Of a stretch of DNA of 20,592 bases, positions 7,103 to 14,616 are shown piece after piece (position 1 is the first letter of the stretch; the number at the start of each line of letters is the position of its first letter). The DNA comes from CAYMKL01 sp964390805 (lineage in GTDB: Bacteria > Chloroflexota > Anaerolineae > VGOG01), in NCBI GenBank assembly GCA_964390805.1, contig CAYMKL010000125.1, positions 1 to 20,592 of the forward strand. Direction: 5' to 3'. The notes beneath the pieces were generated by a model. That model made no database searches. It was not told the origin of the DNA and saw only the letters and a program-made list of their open reading frames with translations. The translations under genes and the position numbers were made by a program.

Positions 7103-7128
7103 ATATCCGATATCTAGTATCCAATACC
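7103..7128. repeat. Heptamer tandem array between HD and tyrA-like genes
   Basis: ATATCCG, ATATCTA, GTATCCA and ATACC repeat with a 7-base period. The unit is related to the reverse complement of the TTGGATA array at 3938. It occupies most of the 44-base gap between the two genes. Confidence 0.6.
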
Positions 7129-7131
7129 CTG

Positions 7132-7644
7132 CTAATTCACCCCATCGGCTTCCTGTAGTGCCACCAATAGCTTGTCCCGATGGGTTTTCAGCGGGTTATT
7201 GGCTGATGGCTCCTGATGACGCCGAATCAACTCTACGGTGGTAGGCGAGCAGCCCGCCGCCTGAGCCAACTCTGCCCCCAGCTCAGGATGTTGCTGGTGA
7301 ACGAAGAAGGGGTAGCGCCAACTACGTGGTTCCTCCAATGCTAACCTATCCAACAGCGATGTGCTGGCCACTCTGATCAACACGATGAGCACTCGATGCC
7401 ACAGTCGCAACCGCTCCTTGCTCTTGCCCACATCGTGCAAGAGGGCCGCTGCTAGCAAGTCGTGGTCATCGTTTTGCTTTCTCTGCAGGGCGTAGAAAAC
7501 GTCCAGGCCGTGGCGTTGGTCACAGCGCGGCATCCGTAGAAAAAGCTCGGCCTGGAGGGGAGTCAGGTATTCGTTTAGCAGGCCGAGCTCCTGTGTTGGC
7601 ACCCAAGCCACTAGAGCCCGGAAGAACTGGCTGACTCGATACAC
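7132..7644 (-). CDS. HD-domain protein, putative metal-dependent phosphohydrolase
   Basis: This 170-residue protein has an HD-type metal site: H45 in QRHGLDVF, LLHDVGKSK (69-77) and two later His-rich segments, HQQHPELGAEL and IRRHQEP. HD proteins usually hydrolyse phosphate esters or cyclic nucleotides; the substrate cannot be named here. No other domain is seen. The GTG start at 7644 follows the TAG stop of the M50 gene with no gap, so translation is probably coupled, and the pairing suggests these two genes are expressed together. Confidence 0.8.
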   Translation of the reverse strand: MYRVSQFFRALVAWVPTQELGLLNEYLTPLQAELFLRMPRCDQRHGLDVFYALQRKQNDDHDLLAAALLHDVGKSKERLRLWHRVLIVLIRVASTSLLDRLALEEPRSWRYPFFVHQQHPELGAELAQAAGCSPTTVELIRRHQEPSANNPLKTHRDKLLVALQEADGVN

Positions 7645-8304
7645 CTACAAGCCCGTCATCAAGCGAAGCAGGAAATAAGTCGGCCGCACAAGAATCAGAT
7701 CCAGGATACTAATGGGCAAGACCTGGTCAACCAGGATCAGCAAGACAAAAATCATGTAGCCCTGAGCCCCTATTCTGTCCAAGACATCTGAAACCCGGTA
7801 AGCCCATGTGGCTCGGATGGTGCTGAGGATCCCCCGCAAGATACTGGAGCCGTCCAACGGGGGGATGGGCAGCAAGTTGAATAGAGCTATGCCGATGTTG
7901 ACGATTATCACGGTGAAGAGCAAGTCCACAAGCGACCGCGACATCGTTAGCCTCAGTCTAATGGGCACAGCCACTATAGCGGCCAAGATCAGATTGGCCA
8001 GAGGCCCCGCTGCTGCTACCAGACCCATGCCAACCCGAGGCCCTTTGCGTAGATACCGCGGATCAACCGGCACGGGCTTCCCCCAGCCGATGCCAAATCC
8101 GGAGAAAACGCTGAAGAGCATCATCATCGTGCCCATCGGGTCCAGGTGAACCAACGGATTCAGGGACAGGCGTCCCAGGTATCGGGCTGTAGAGTCGCCC
8201 AACTCGTTGGCCATCCAGGCATGGGCAAACTCGTGGACATCAATGGCAATGAGCAGAGAGATCAGAATTGTTATGATATCTAGAAGGCTGCGACCCAGGA
8301 TCAT
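7645..8304 (-). CDS. Site-2 protease-like membrane metalloprotease (peptidase M50)
   Basis: This 219-residue protein is an integral membrane zinc protease that would cut membrane proteins within the bilayer. HEFAH at 24-28 supplies two zinc ligands and the Glu, and NLLPIPPLDG (143-152) the third ligand, Asp151. About five to six hydrophobic segments surround them, and no PDZ domain is present, which fits the compact bacterial YwhC-like group. The ATG at 8304 is preceded by AAGGGG. It is the first gene of the long minus-strand group, with a leader of about 290 bases behind an extended -10 promoter. Its substrate is unknown; an anti-sigma factor is a usual target for the family, but none is visible here. 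Confidence 0.9.
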   Translation of the reverse strand: MILGRSLLDIITILISLLIAIDVHEFAHAWMANELGDSTARYLGRLSLNPLVHLDPMGTMMMLFSVFSGFGIGWGKPVPVDPRYLRKGPRVGMGLVAAAGPLANLILAAIVAVPIRLRLTMSRSLVDLLFTVIIVNIGIALFNLLPIPPLDGSSILRGILSTIRATWAYRVSDVLDRIGAQGYMIFVLLILVDQVLPISILDLILVRPTYFLLRLMTGL

Positions 8305-8333
8305 CTTTCCCCTTTCGCTTCACGGACTCTCGG

Positions 8334-8431
8334 AGAAACCAGGTTTTTGCTACTTGAATGGACAGACTGTTGCTTTTGGGGCTCCCCCCAGTTCGAGAAA
8401 TCACATCCTCTCAGCTAAGAACCTGGTTTCT
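8334..8431. repeat. 98-bp element with 12-bp terminal inverted repeats
   Basis: AGAAACCAGGTT at 8334-8345 is the exact reverse complement of AACCTGGTTTCT at 8420-8431. The 74 bases between hold no gene. It lies in the predicted leader of the M50 operon, 30 bases upstream of the start codon. It could be a MITE-like insertion or a long hairpin acting on the mRNA. Confidence 0.65.
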
Positions 8432-8466
8432 TAGAGCGGGGGTGACTGCTCAGGCTACCCTGTGCC

Positions 8467-8577
8467 GCGATTGAAATCGCCTCTCCAGGGCTTTCAGCCG
8501 GGCGTCCACCTGCGTGGACGTCGCTGTCCACGTAGGTGGACAGTCAGCTTTAGCTCTCCAGGCGCGGTTTCAACCGC
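8467..8577. repeat. Four-hairpin palindromic element, copy 2
   Basis: Ends are GCGATTGAAATCGC (8467-8480) and GCGGTTTCAACCGC (8564-8577). Internal hairpins are GTCCAC-CTGC-GTGGAC (8504-8519) and GTCCAC-GTAG-GTGGAC (8526-8541). Compared with 1700-1820, the right terminal and right internal hairpins each carry two paired substitutions that preserve base pairing. It lies in the M50 operon leader next to the 8334 element. Confidence 0.8.
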
Positions 8578-8603
8578 CAGCCTGAGTAGTAACGAGCGGG
8601 GTT

Positions 8604-8631
8604 ATTATAGCACAAAACACTGAGGAGGCAA
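8604..8631 (-). promoter_or_regulatory. Sigma70-like promoter of the M50 operon
   Basis: On the minus strand TTGCCT (8631-8626) is followed after 16 bases by TATAAT (8609-8604), which is preceded by TGC to make an extended -10. Transcription would start near 8597 and give a leader of about 290 bases containing the two repeat elements. Confidence 0.6.
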
Positions 8632-8645
8632 AGAATTGCTCAAGA

Positions 8646-8675
8646 TTCGCAATATCGGGTTGGGTGTGCTATAAT
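8646..8675 (+). promoter_or_regulatory. Sigma70-like promoter of the DUF951 gene
   Basis: TTCGCA (8646-8651) is followed after 18 bases by TATAAT (8670-8675) with TGC upstream (extended -10). The start would be near 8682, so the leader is only about 17 bases and consists largely of the Shine-Dalgarno sequence GGGGAGG (8683-8689). Confidence 0.65.
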
Positions 8676-8698
8676 AAAACTCGGGGAGGTAACGGGCT

Positions 8699-8887
8699 AT
8701 GCCCATGGACATCCGCTTAGGCGACGTAGTGCGACTGCGTAAGCAGCACCCCTGTGGGGGCTACGAGTGGGAGGTGGTGCGGCTGGGGGCCGACATCGGC
8801 ATAAAGTGCCGCACCTGCGGCCGCCGCCTGCTGTTGCCCAGGCGCAAGTTTGAGAAGAGTGTGAAGAAGTTGGTTAGTCGAGGGTAG
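8699..8887 (+). CDS. DUF951 family protein
   Basis: This 62-residue protein matches the DUF951 pattern: GDVVRLRKQHPCGGYEWEVV (8-27), GADIGIKC (30-37), CRTCGRR, then LPRRKFEKSVKKLV. Cys19, Cys37 and Cys40 could bind zinc or form part of a nucleic-acid-binding fold; the basic C-terminus fits either. The role of the family is unknown. The ATG at 8699 is favoured over 8705 because GGGGAGG lies 9 bases upstream of it. It is transcribed alone and converges on pgk, with only 15 bases between stop codons and no obvious terminator. Confidence 0.9.
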   Translation: MPMDIRLGDVVRLRKQHPCGGYEWEVVRLGADIGIKCRTCGRRLLLPRRKFEKSVKKLVSRG

Positions 8888-8902
8888 TGTCTAGCATACT
8901 AC

Positions 8903-10081
8903 TCACCTGTCTTCCAGGGCCGCCACGCCGGGCAGCGTTTTACCTTCCAGGAACTCCAGGCTGGCCCCGCCACCGGTGGAGATGTGAGTCATCTTGTCGG
9001 CCAGGCCGGCCTGTTTCACTGCCGCCGCCGAGTCGCCGCCCCCGATGATGGTCGTGGCGTTGGTCTCGGCCAGGGTCTGGGCGATAGCCACCGTTCCGGC
9101 AGCGAACCTGGGGAACTCGAAGACACCCATCGGCCCGTTCCAAACTACCGTCTTGGCCGTGGACAACTCCTGGCCAAAGCGCTCCACCGTGATGGGGCCG
9201 ATGTCCAGGATGCGCCAGTCGGCCGGCACCTCGCTAACAGGCACGATCTTGGATTCGGCCTGAGCGTCGAACCTGTCAGCCACCACCACGTCCTCCGGCA
9301 GCACGAGCATGCGTCCGGCCTTCCTCAGCATCTCCTTGGCCAGCGGCACGCTCTCCTCCTCCACCAGCGACTGGCCTACCTCGTATCCCTGGGCCTTAAG
9401 GAAGGTGTTGGCCATGCCACCGCCGATGAGCAGGTAGTCCACCTTGCCGAGCAGGCTCTCGATGACTCCAATCTTGTCGGAGATCTTGGCCCCGCCCAGG
9501 ATAGCCACGAAGGGGTGATCTGGCGCCTCCAACGCCTTGCCCAGGAACTCCAGCTCCTTTTCCATCAGGAAGCCGGCCACCGCTGGCCCATCCAGCGTCT
9601 GCGGCACGCCGACTGTTGAGGCGTGGGCGCGGTGGGCGGTGCCGAAGGCGTCGTTGACGTAGACCTCGGCCAGGCCGGCCAACTGGGCGGCGAAGTCCGC
9701 ATCGTTTTTCGTCTCCCCACTGTGGAAACGCAGGTTCTCCAGCAAGAGGACTTCGCCGGGCTCCAGCCTGGCTGCCGCCGCTTCCACCTCCGACCCGACG
9801 CAGTCGTCCACCTGGGTGACCTTCTGGCCCAGGAGTTTGGATAGCCGTTCGGCAACGGGGGTCAGCCGCATGTTCTCCTTCACCTCGCCCTTGGGCCGGC
9901 CCAGGTGGGACATCAAGATCAGTGCCGCCCCTTGGTCTAGCAGGTACCTGATGGTGGGCAGCGCGGCTCTGATGCGGGTGTCGTCGGCCACGCCCCCCTC
10001 GGCCAGGGGGACGTTGAAATCCACGCGCACCAGCACGCGCTTGCCGCGCACGTCCACGTCACGGATAGTTTTCTTGTTCAT
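8903..10081 (-). CDS. pgk: Phosphoglycerate kinase
   Basis: This 392-residue cytoplasmic enzyme interconverts 1,3-bisphosphoglycerate and ADP with 3-phosphoglycerate and ATP. The N-terminal substrate domain shows RVDFNVPL (19-26) and SHLGRPKG (58-65); the C-terminal nucleotide domain shows FVAILGGAKISDK, WNGPMGVFE and GGGDSAAAV, and the protein ends with STGGGASLEFLEGK. All signature residues and the usual length are present. The ATG at 10081 has GGAGG 5 bases upstream. It is the last gene of the treT-pfkA-gap-pgk cluster, 77 bases after gap, matching the metabolic order GAPDH then PGK. Confidence 0.98.
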   Translation of the reverse strand: MNKKTIRDVDVRGKRVLVRVDFNVPLAEGGVADDTRIRAALPTIRYLLDQGAALILMSHLGRPKGEVKENMRLTPVAERLSKLLGQKVTQVDDCVGSEVEAAAARLEPGEVLLLENLRFHSGETKNDADFAAQLAGLAEVYVNDAFGTAHRAHASTVGVPQTLDGPAVAGFLMEKELEFLGKALEAPDHPFVAILGGAKISDKIGVIESLLGKVDYLLIGGGMANTFLKAQGYEVGQSLVEEESVPLAKEMLRKAGRMLVLPEDVVVADRFDAQAESKIVPVSEVPADWRILDIGPITVERFGQELSTAKTVVWNGPMGVFEFPRFAAGTVAIAQTLAETNATTIIGGGDSAAAVKQAGLADKMTHISTGGGASLEFLEGKTLPGVAALEDR

Positions 10082-10158
10082 CGCACCTCCATGCTGGACA
10101 GATAGAGAAAGAGTAGACGAGACCTGTCCTCATCTACTCCTTCTCCATTGGTTGGTAT

Positions 10159-11172
10159 TCAGAGTCCTCTGTCTGCCATCAACTTCGCCAGGTCGGCGCA
10201 GCGGACGGAGTAGCCCCACTCATTGTCGTACCACGCCAACACTTTGAGCATGTTGCCGCCAATTACCAGGGTGGATGGCCCGTCAACGATGCTGGAGCGC
10301 GGGTCGCCTTTGTAGTCCATGGAGACCAGCGGCGTCATCTCGAAGCCCAGGATGCCTTTCATTGGGCCCTCGGCGGCTGACCTGAATGCCGCGTTGACCT
10401 CCTCGGCGCTGGCTTCCTTTTCCAGCTCTGCTACGAAGTCAACAACGGAGACGGTAGGGGTGGGCACGCGCATGGCGAAACCATCGAACTTGCCCTTCAG
10501 TTCGGGGATGACCAGCGCCAGTGCCCTGGCCGCGCCGGTGGTGGTGGGGATTATGTTAAGAGCCGCCGCCCGCGCCCGGCGCAGGTCCTTGTGCCCCAGG
10601 TCCAGGATGCGTTGGTCGCCGGTGTAGGCGTGGATGGTGGTCATCACGCCCTTGACGATGCCAAAGCTGTCCAAGACGACCTTGACCCCAGGGGCCAGAC
10701 AATTTGTGGTGCAGGAAGCATTGGAGACGATGTGATGTTGGGCTGGGTCATACTTGTCATCATTCACGCCCAGGACGAGAGTGATGTCTTCCCCCTTGGC
10801 AGGCGCGCTGATGATGACCTTCTTGGCTCCTGCCTCGATGTGCTTGGATGCCCTTGCCCGGTCGCGGAAGACGCCGGTGGATTCGAGCACGATCTCCACG
10901 CCCAGGTCGCCCCAGGGCAGCTTCGCCGGGTCGCGCTCGGCGAAGACCTTGACGCGATCGCCGTCCACGACGATGTCGCCCTCGACCACCTCTACCGTGC
11001 CCGGGTAGATGCCATAGTTGGAATCGTACTTGAACAGATGGGCATTCGTGTTGGGGTCGAAGAGGTCATTGACGGCGACGACGTCGAACTCATCGGAGTA
11101 GCTCTCCTTCATCGCCTTGAGCACCTGCCGCCCGATGCGGCCGAAACCGTTGATACCTATTTTCACTGTCAT
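10159..11172 (-). CDS. gap: Glyceraldehyde-3-phosphate dehydrogenase, type I
   Basis: This 337-residue enzyme oxidises glyceraldehyde 3-phosphate to 1,3-bisphosphoglycerate with NAD+. The Rossmann motif INGFGRIGR is at 7-15, NDLFD (35-39) carries the acidic residue expected of NAD-preferring forms, and SNASCTTNC holds the nucleophile Cys154 with His181 in TTIHAYTGDQ as base. The end WYDNEWGYS is standard. The ATG at 11172 follows AAAGGAGGA. It sits 45 bases after pfkA and 77 before pgk in one direction, so it is almost certainly co-transcribed with both. Confidence 0.98.
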   Translation of the reverse strand: MTVKIGINGFGRIGRQVLKAMKESYSDEFDVVAVNDLFDPNTNAHLFKYDSNYGIYPGTVEVVEGDIVVDGDRVKVFAERDPAKLPWGDLGVEIVLESTGVFRDRARASKHIEAGAKKVIISAPAKGEDITLVLGVNDDKYDPAQHHIVSNASCTTNCLAPGVKVVLDSFGIVKGVMTTIHAYTGDQRILDLGHKDLRRARAAALNIIPTTTGAARALALVIPELKGKFDGFAMRVPTPTVSVVDFVAELEKEASAEEVNAAFRSAAEGPMKGILGFEMTPLVSMDYKGDPRSSIVDGPSTLVIGGNMLKVLAWYDNEWGYSVRCADLAKLMADRGL

Positions 11173-11217
11173 GCCATTCCTCCTTTGTACTAAGTTGTTT
11201 TTGATAGATGCAAAGAT

Positions 11218-12189
11218 CTACTTCTCTAGAATCTCTGCCAGCTCGCATAGTTCTTGGCTGACCTCCTTCTGGAAGGCGACTGCCTCCTCCAGAGGTGTCA
11301 GGACGACACCGCTTTTGACCCAGCCGACCATATTTCCACCGTTCCCAGCGACCAGTTCGCGCACTGCAGCTACCCCTAGCCGGGCCGCCAGCAGCCGATC
11401 GAAGGCGCTGGCGGCACCGCCCCGCTGTACGTGCCCTAGTTGCGTGACCCGCACCGAAAAGCCCAGGGAGTCCTGACGTTCGCGCAGATGGGTGGCCAGC
11501 GCCTGTGTTCCCGGCTGCCATCCCTCGGCGACGACGATGAGGCAGTGCGCTTTGCCCCGGATGTAAGCGTCTTCGATGGCCTGGCAGACCTCCTCAAAGG
11601 TCGTCTCTACCTCTGGGATCAGCACCAGTTCTGCTCCGCCGGCGATGGCGCTCACCAGAGCCAGGTAACCCGAATGGCGCCCCATCGTCTCGATGAGAAA
11701 AGCTCGATTGTGGGAGGAGGCGGTATCCTTGATCTTGTCCATGGCATCCAGGATGGTGTTCAGCGCCGTGTCCACGCCGATGGAGATGTCGGTGCCATTC
11801 ACGTCGTTATCAATGGTGCTGGGGATGCCGATGGTCGGGAAGCCCAGGCGCCACAGTTCCAGCGCACCGCTCAAGGAGCCATTGCCGCCGATGACCACCA
11901 GTCCCTCTATCCCGAACCGATTGAGGCTGCGCAGTGCCTCTCTCCGCCCCTTTTGCTCGTAGAACTCGAGACAACGGGCGGTACCCAGAATCGTCCCCCC
12001 GTGCCCGATAATGCCACCCACGGAGCGGGCGTCCATCTTGTCAATATCGCCGTCTACCAGACCGGCGTAGCCTCGACGGATACCCATCACCTCCAGCCCC
12101 AGGTGGAGCCCTGTGCGCACCACGGCGCGAATGCAGGGGTTGAGGCCGGGGTTATCTCCGCCGCTTGTCAGCACCCCAATGCGTTCCAT
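11218..12189 (-). CDS. pfkA: 6-phosphofructokinase (PfkA family)
   Basis: This 323-residue enzyme phosphorylates fructose 6-phosphate to the 1,6-bisphosphate. Motifs are LTSGGDNPGLN (7-17), RRGYAG, STIDNDVNGTD with the catalytic Asp, MGRHSGYLAL and GHVQRGGAASAFDR. Gly104 supports ATP rather than pyrophosphate as donor, but residue 103 is Asn (GGNGS) where the classical enzyme has Asp. The ATG at 12189 is preceded by GGAGGAG; a longer frame to 12234 lacks such a site and adds residues outside the family fold. It lies 48 bases after treT and 45 before gap. Confidence 0.93.
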   Translation of the reverse strand: MERIGVLTSGGDNPGLNPCIRAVVRTGLHLGLEVMGIRRGYAGLVDGDIDKMDARSVGGIIGHGGTILGTARCLEFYEQKGRREALRSLNRFGIEGLVVIGGNGSLSGALELWRLGFPTIGIPSTIDNDVNGTDISIGVDTALNTILDAMDKIKDTASSHNRAFLIETMGRHSGYLALVSAIAGGAELVLIPEVETTFEEVCQAIEDAYIRGKAHCLIVVAEGWQPGTQALATHLRERQDSLGFSVRVTQLGHVQRGGAASAFDRLLAARLGVAAVRELVAGNGGNMVGWVKSGVVLTPLEEAVAFQKEVSQELCELAEILEK

Positions 12190-12237
12190 CTCTCTCCTCC
12201 TGCCTATCACAGGGTCTTTGCGTAACTCTGGCACGAT

Positions 12238-13479
12238 TCATCTTGCCCGAAGCTGATGGAACAGCCGCAGGTAATCCGCCAAGTGTCGCGTGGTGAGGAA
12301 GTTTCTCCGCACGTGTTCCCGTGCCGCCGCCCCCATGCGTGTTGCCTCTTCCGGATGCTGTAGGAGATAGAGCACCTTCTCGCCACATTCCTCAGCCGAG
12401 TCCACCAGGAAGCCGGTCTGGCCGTCAACGACCTGCAATGGGATGCCCCCTGCGTTGCCTCCCACCACGGGTTTCCCTTTCCACAATCCCTCTGTTACCA
12501 CCAACCCGAATCCCTCGCGGGTGGACTTCTGGACAACAATGTCGCTGGCTGTCTGGAAAGCTCCCACCTCAAACGCGCCCACGCCGTGGAAGTTGTGCAA
12601 GATGTGGACGTCGAAATCCTCCCCGGCGTGACGGCTGGTCTTGTCCAGGTAGTACCAGCCCTCGGGATCGTCCGAGGCCATCGAGCCGACCAACGCCAGT
12701 TGCGCCTCCGGCACCTGCGCTTTGACGATGCGGTACGCATCAATCACCCCCAACGGGTCCTTCCAGGGGTCGAAGCGGCTGACCTGGGTGATGAGCGGGC
12801 GGCTCACGTCTATGCCGAAGTGGGCCACGATCTCTCGCGCCTGTTCCAGGGGTATGGGTGCGTTCTTTGGCGACAAAGGGTCAATGGTCGGGGTGACGAT
12901 CGCCAGGTGGTCGTAGGACACACCAGGGCCTACGTACTGCTCCATCGTGAAGATACCGGCCTCGTACTCGGAGATGTAGGGGGCGAAAAATCCCCAGTAG
13001 GCCGGGTTGGGATGGGAAGTGTCAATGTGACAGCGCCAGGCCCAGTGCTTTCCTCCCTCATGCCCGTGGTAGTGGAGCAAGCCAGCGGGTTGGGGGTCGT
13101 GGGCAACGACGAAATCGTACTCCCCCTCGAACCTTTGGGCGTTCATCTCGTTGTAGCGCTGCCAGATGGCCTTCATTTCTTCGGTGAAGGGGATGTCCAT
13201 ACCCTGGAGGCCGTTGTGGCAGGCTTTGGTGACGCTGAAGAACTCGTCTTCGCCTTCGATGACTTGCCACTCGGCATCAAGTCCCACGTCGCGCATCAGC
13301 GGCACCAGTGTGACCAGCATCTCGGCCACGCCGCCGCCGAAGGCCGTGGCGTTGATATGCACGACGCGCGCCCCTTGCAGCGGATCAGCCAATGAGTGGA
13401 TTTCCTCAATGACTTCCTCACCGACGATGGGGCGGTAGTCGGCCAGTTGCTTTGCAGTGATAGGAACTGTTTGTAACAT
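12238..13479 (-). CDS. treT: Trehalose synthase, TreT type (GT4)
   Basis: This 413-residue GT4 enzyme probably makes trehalose directly from glucose and a nucleotide-diphosphate glucose; the reaction is reversible in characterised TreT. The N-terminal half has INATAFGGGVAEML (42-55), VAHDPQP (125-131) and RCHIDTSHPN (149-158), typical of TreT and related trehalose phosphorylases. The donor half has QVSRFDPWKDP (232-242) and REGFGLVVTE with the EX7E pair Glu322/Glu330. The ATG at 13479 follows AAAGGAG. It is the first gene of the cluster with pfkA, gap and pgk. The alternative is a retaining trehalose phosphorylase, which is usually longer. Confidence 0.85.
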   Translation of the reverse strand: MLQTVPITAKQLADYRPIVGEEVIEEIHSLADPLQGARVVHINATAFGGGVAEMLVTLVPLMRDVGLDAEWQVIEGEDEFFSVTKACHNGLQGMDIPFTEEMKAIWQRYNEMNAQRFEGEYDFVVAHDPQPAGLLHYHGHEGGKHWAWRCHIDTSHPNPAYWGFFAPYISEYEAGIFTMEQYVGPGVSYDHLAIVTPTIDPLSPKNAPIPLEQAREIVAHFGIDVSRPLITQVSRFDPWKDPLGVIDAYRIVKAQVPEAQLALVGSMASDDPEGWYYLDKTSRHAGEDFDVHILHNFHGVGAFEVGAFQTASDIVVQKSTREGFGLVVTEGLWKGKPVVGGNAGGIPLQVVDGQTGFLVDSAEECGEKVLYLLQHPEEATRMGAAAREHVRRNFLTTRHLADYLRLFHQLRAR

Positions 13480-13525
13480 CGTTTCACTCCTTTCTTCGTT
13501 GCGCTTGCCAGGTGTACGTTAGCTC

Positions 13526-13554
13526 ATTATACCATACTTTCGCTACAGTTTCAA
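13526..13554 (-). promoter_or_regulatory. Near-consensus promoter of treT-pfkA-gap-pgk
   Basis: On the minus strand TTGAAA (13554-13549), a 17-base spacer and TATAAT (13531-13526) with an upstream TG (TGGTATAAT) match the vegetative sigma70 consensus at 11 of 12 positions. Transcription would start near 13519, about 40 bases before the treT start codon. Confidence 0.8.
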
Positions 13555-13665
13555 CTCAGGGGCACTACGGCGGTTGATCCATCTCAACCACCGCCGCCCG
13601 CTGCACAGGTCTGGGCCAGAGCAGGATTGGTTGGCGGCGCGTGGAATCGGTGTAGGGATCTGTGG

Positions 13666-13694
13666 TTGACTTGTAAAGGATGATGCTGTACAAT
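13666..13694 (+). promoter_or_regulatory. Promoter of the DUF6159-like gene
   Basis: TTGACT (13666-13671), 17 bases, TACAAT (13689-13694). The start would be near 13701, leaving a 43-base leader with AAAGGAGGAGG just before the start codon. The 33 bases at 13662-13694 match the methyltransferase promoter at 19134-19166 at 27 positions. Between this promoter and that of treT lies an imperfect hairpin around 13570-13596. Confidence 0.75.
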
Positions 13695-13743
13695 ATCCAA
13701 AGCTTATTAAGCCGATCATCAATCATGGAAAGGAGGAGGTTTG

Positions 13744-14586
13744 ATGTTTAGACGGATAGCCAATAGCTGGGAGTTGATCAAGGCCAGCGCCAGTGTGCTG
13801 CGTGCCGACAAGGAGTTGATGGTGTTCCCCATCGTGTCGGCCGTCGGCGTTTTGATCGTGACGGCCACTTTTGCCCTTCCGATGCTGCTTACGAACTTTT
13901 TCGATGCGGTGGTGGCCGGAGAGTCGAGGGTTCTCGGCGCGGTGGTGGCCTTCCTGTTCTATCTGGCGCAGTATTTCGTGATTTTCTTCGCCAACTCGGC
14001 CCTGGTTGGTGCAGCCATGATCCGCCTGCGCGGGGGCGATCCAACGCTTGGCGATGGGTTCCGCATCGCGTCTGGCCGCGTAGGAACGATACTGGGCTAT
14101 GCGCTGATCTCGGCCACGGTGGGCATGATCTTGCGCTGGCTATCGGAGCGCGCAGGTACCCTGGGTCGGATTGTTTCTTCGTTGCTCGGGCTGGCCTGGA
14201 ACATCGCCACGTATCTGGTGGTGCCTGTCCTGGTGGTGGAGGAGATTGGCCCGATAGATGCCGTCAAGCGCAGTGTGAATCTGCTGAAGAAGACCTGGGG
14301 GGAGCAGATCGTGGGTAATTTCAGCATCGGTCTCGTATTCGGTCTGCTGTCGCTGCTGGCGATGCTCGTCGGCGTGCCGGTGATCGTATGGGCTGCCACG
14401 TCGGACTCGGTGGCTCTCATTGTGCTGGCAGTGGTGGCCTTAGCCCTGGCACTGACCTTTCTGGCCCTGATGAGCTCGACGCTGAGCGGCATTTATACGG
14501 CGGCGGTGTACCAGTACGCGGTGACAGGCGAGACCAGCAGCTACTTTCGTCAGGATCTGGTGCAGCACGCTTTTCGTCACAAGTAA
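13744..14586 (+). CDS. DUF6159-like multi-pass membrane protein
   Basis: The 280-residue protein starts with FRRIANSWELIKASASVLRA followed by DKELMVFPIVSA, which I recall as the opening of the DUF6159 membrane family. About six hydrophobic segments follow (near 27-50, 65-93, 114-132, 142-166, 193-217 and 222-250), with the polar loop EEIGPIDAVKRSVNLLKKTW at 167-186 between the fourth and fifth. No catalytic motif is visible and the role is unknown. The ATG at 13744 is preferred to the TTG at 13741 because AGGAGG is spaced correctly only for the ATG. The amidase gene begins 30 bases downstream, so they may share a transcript. Confidence 0.75.
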   Translation: MFRRIANSWELIKASASVLRADKELMVFPIVSAVGVLIVTATFALPMLLTNFFDAVVAGESRVLGAVVAFLFYLAQYFVIFFANSALVGAAMIRLRGGDPTLGDGFRIASGRVGTILGYALISATVGMILRWLSERAGTLGRIVSSLLGLAWNIATYLVVPVLVVEEIGPIDAVKRSVNLLKKTWGEQIVGNFSIGLVFGLLSLLAMLVGVPVIVWAATSDSVALIVLAVVALALALTFLALMSSTLSGIYTAAVYQYAVTGETSSYFRQDLVQHAFRHK

Positions 14587-14616
14587 GGGTGGATTCTTGA
14601 GCAATGGAGTCTTGCA

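Larger units (their letters stand above)
8602..8677. promoter_or_regulatory. 13-bp inverted repeat holding both divergent -10 boxes
   Basis: TTATTATAGCACA (8602-8614) and TGTGCTATAATAA (8665-8677) are perfect reverse complements, 50 bases apart. Each arm contains an extended -10 box reading outward, one for the M50 operon and one for the DUF951 gene. The symmetry may be a shared promoter architecture, a regulator site or chance similarity of two strong -10 regions. Confidence 0.6.

Noticed and set aside
8984..9619. Open frame of 211 codons on the plus strand
   Set aside because: Antisense to pgk, with no recognisable protein features.
11440..12225. Open frame of 261 codons on the plus strand
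   Set aside because: Antisense to pfkA, which is fully supported; composition is that of a shadow frame.
12190..12234. Longer pfkA start at 12234
   Set aside because: It adds 15 residues before the standard opening and lacks a ribosome binding site; ATG 12189 has GGAGGAG.
12586..13395. Open frame of 269 codons on the plus strand
   Set aside because: Antisense to treT in a GC-rich gene; no family motif and no start signal.
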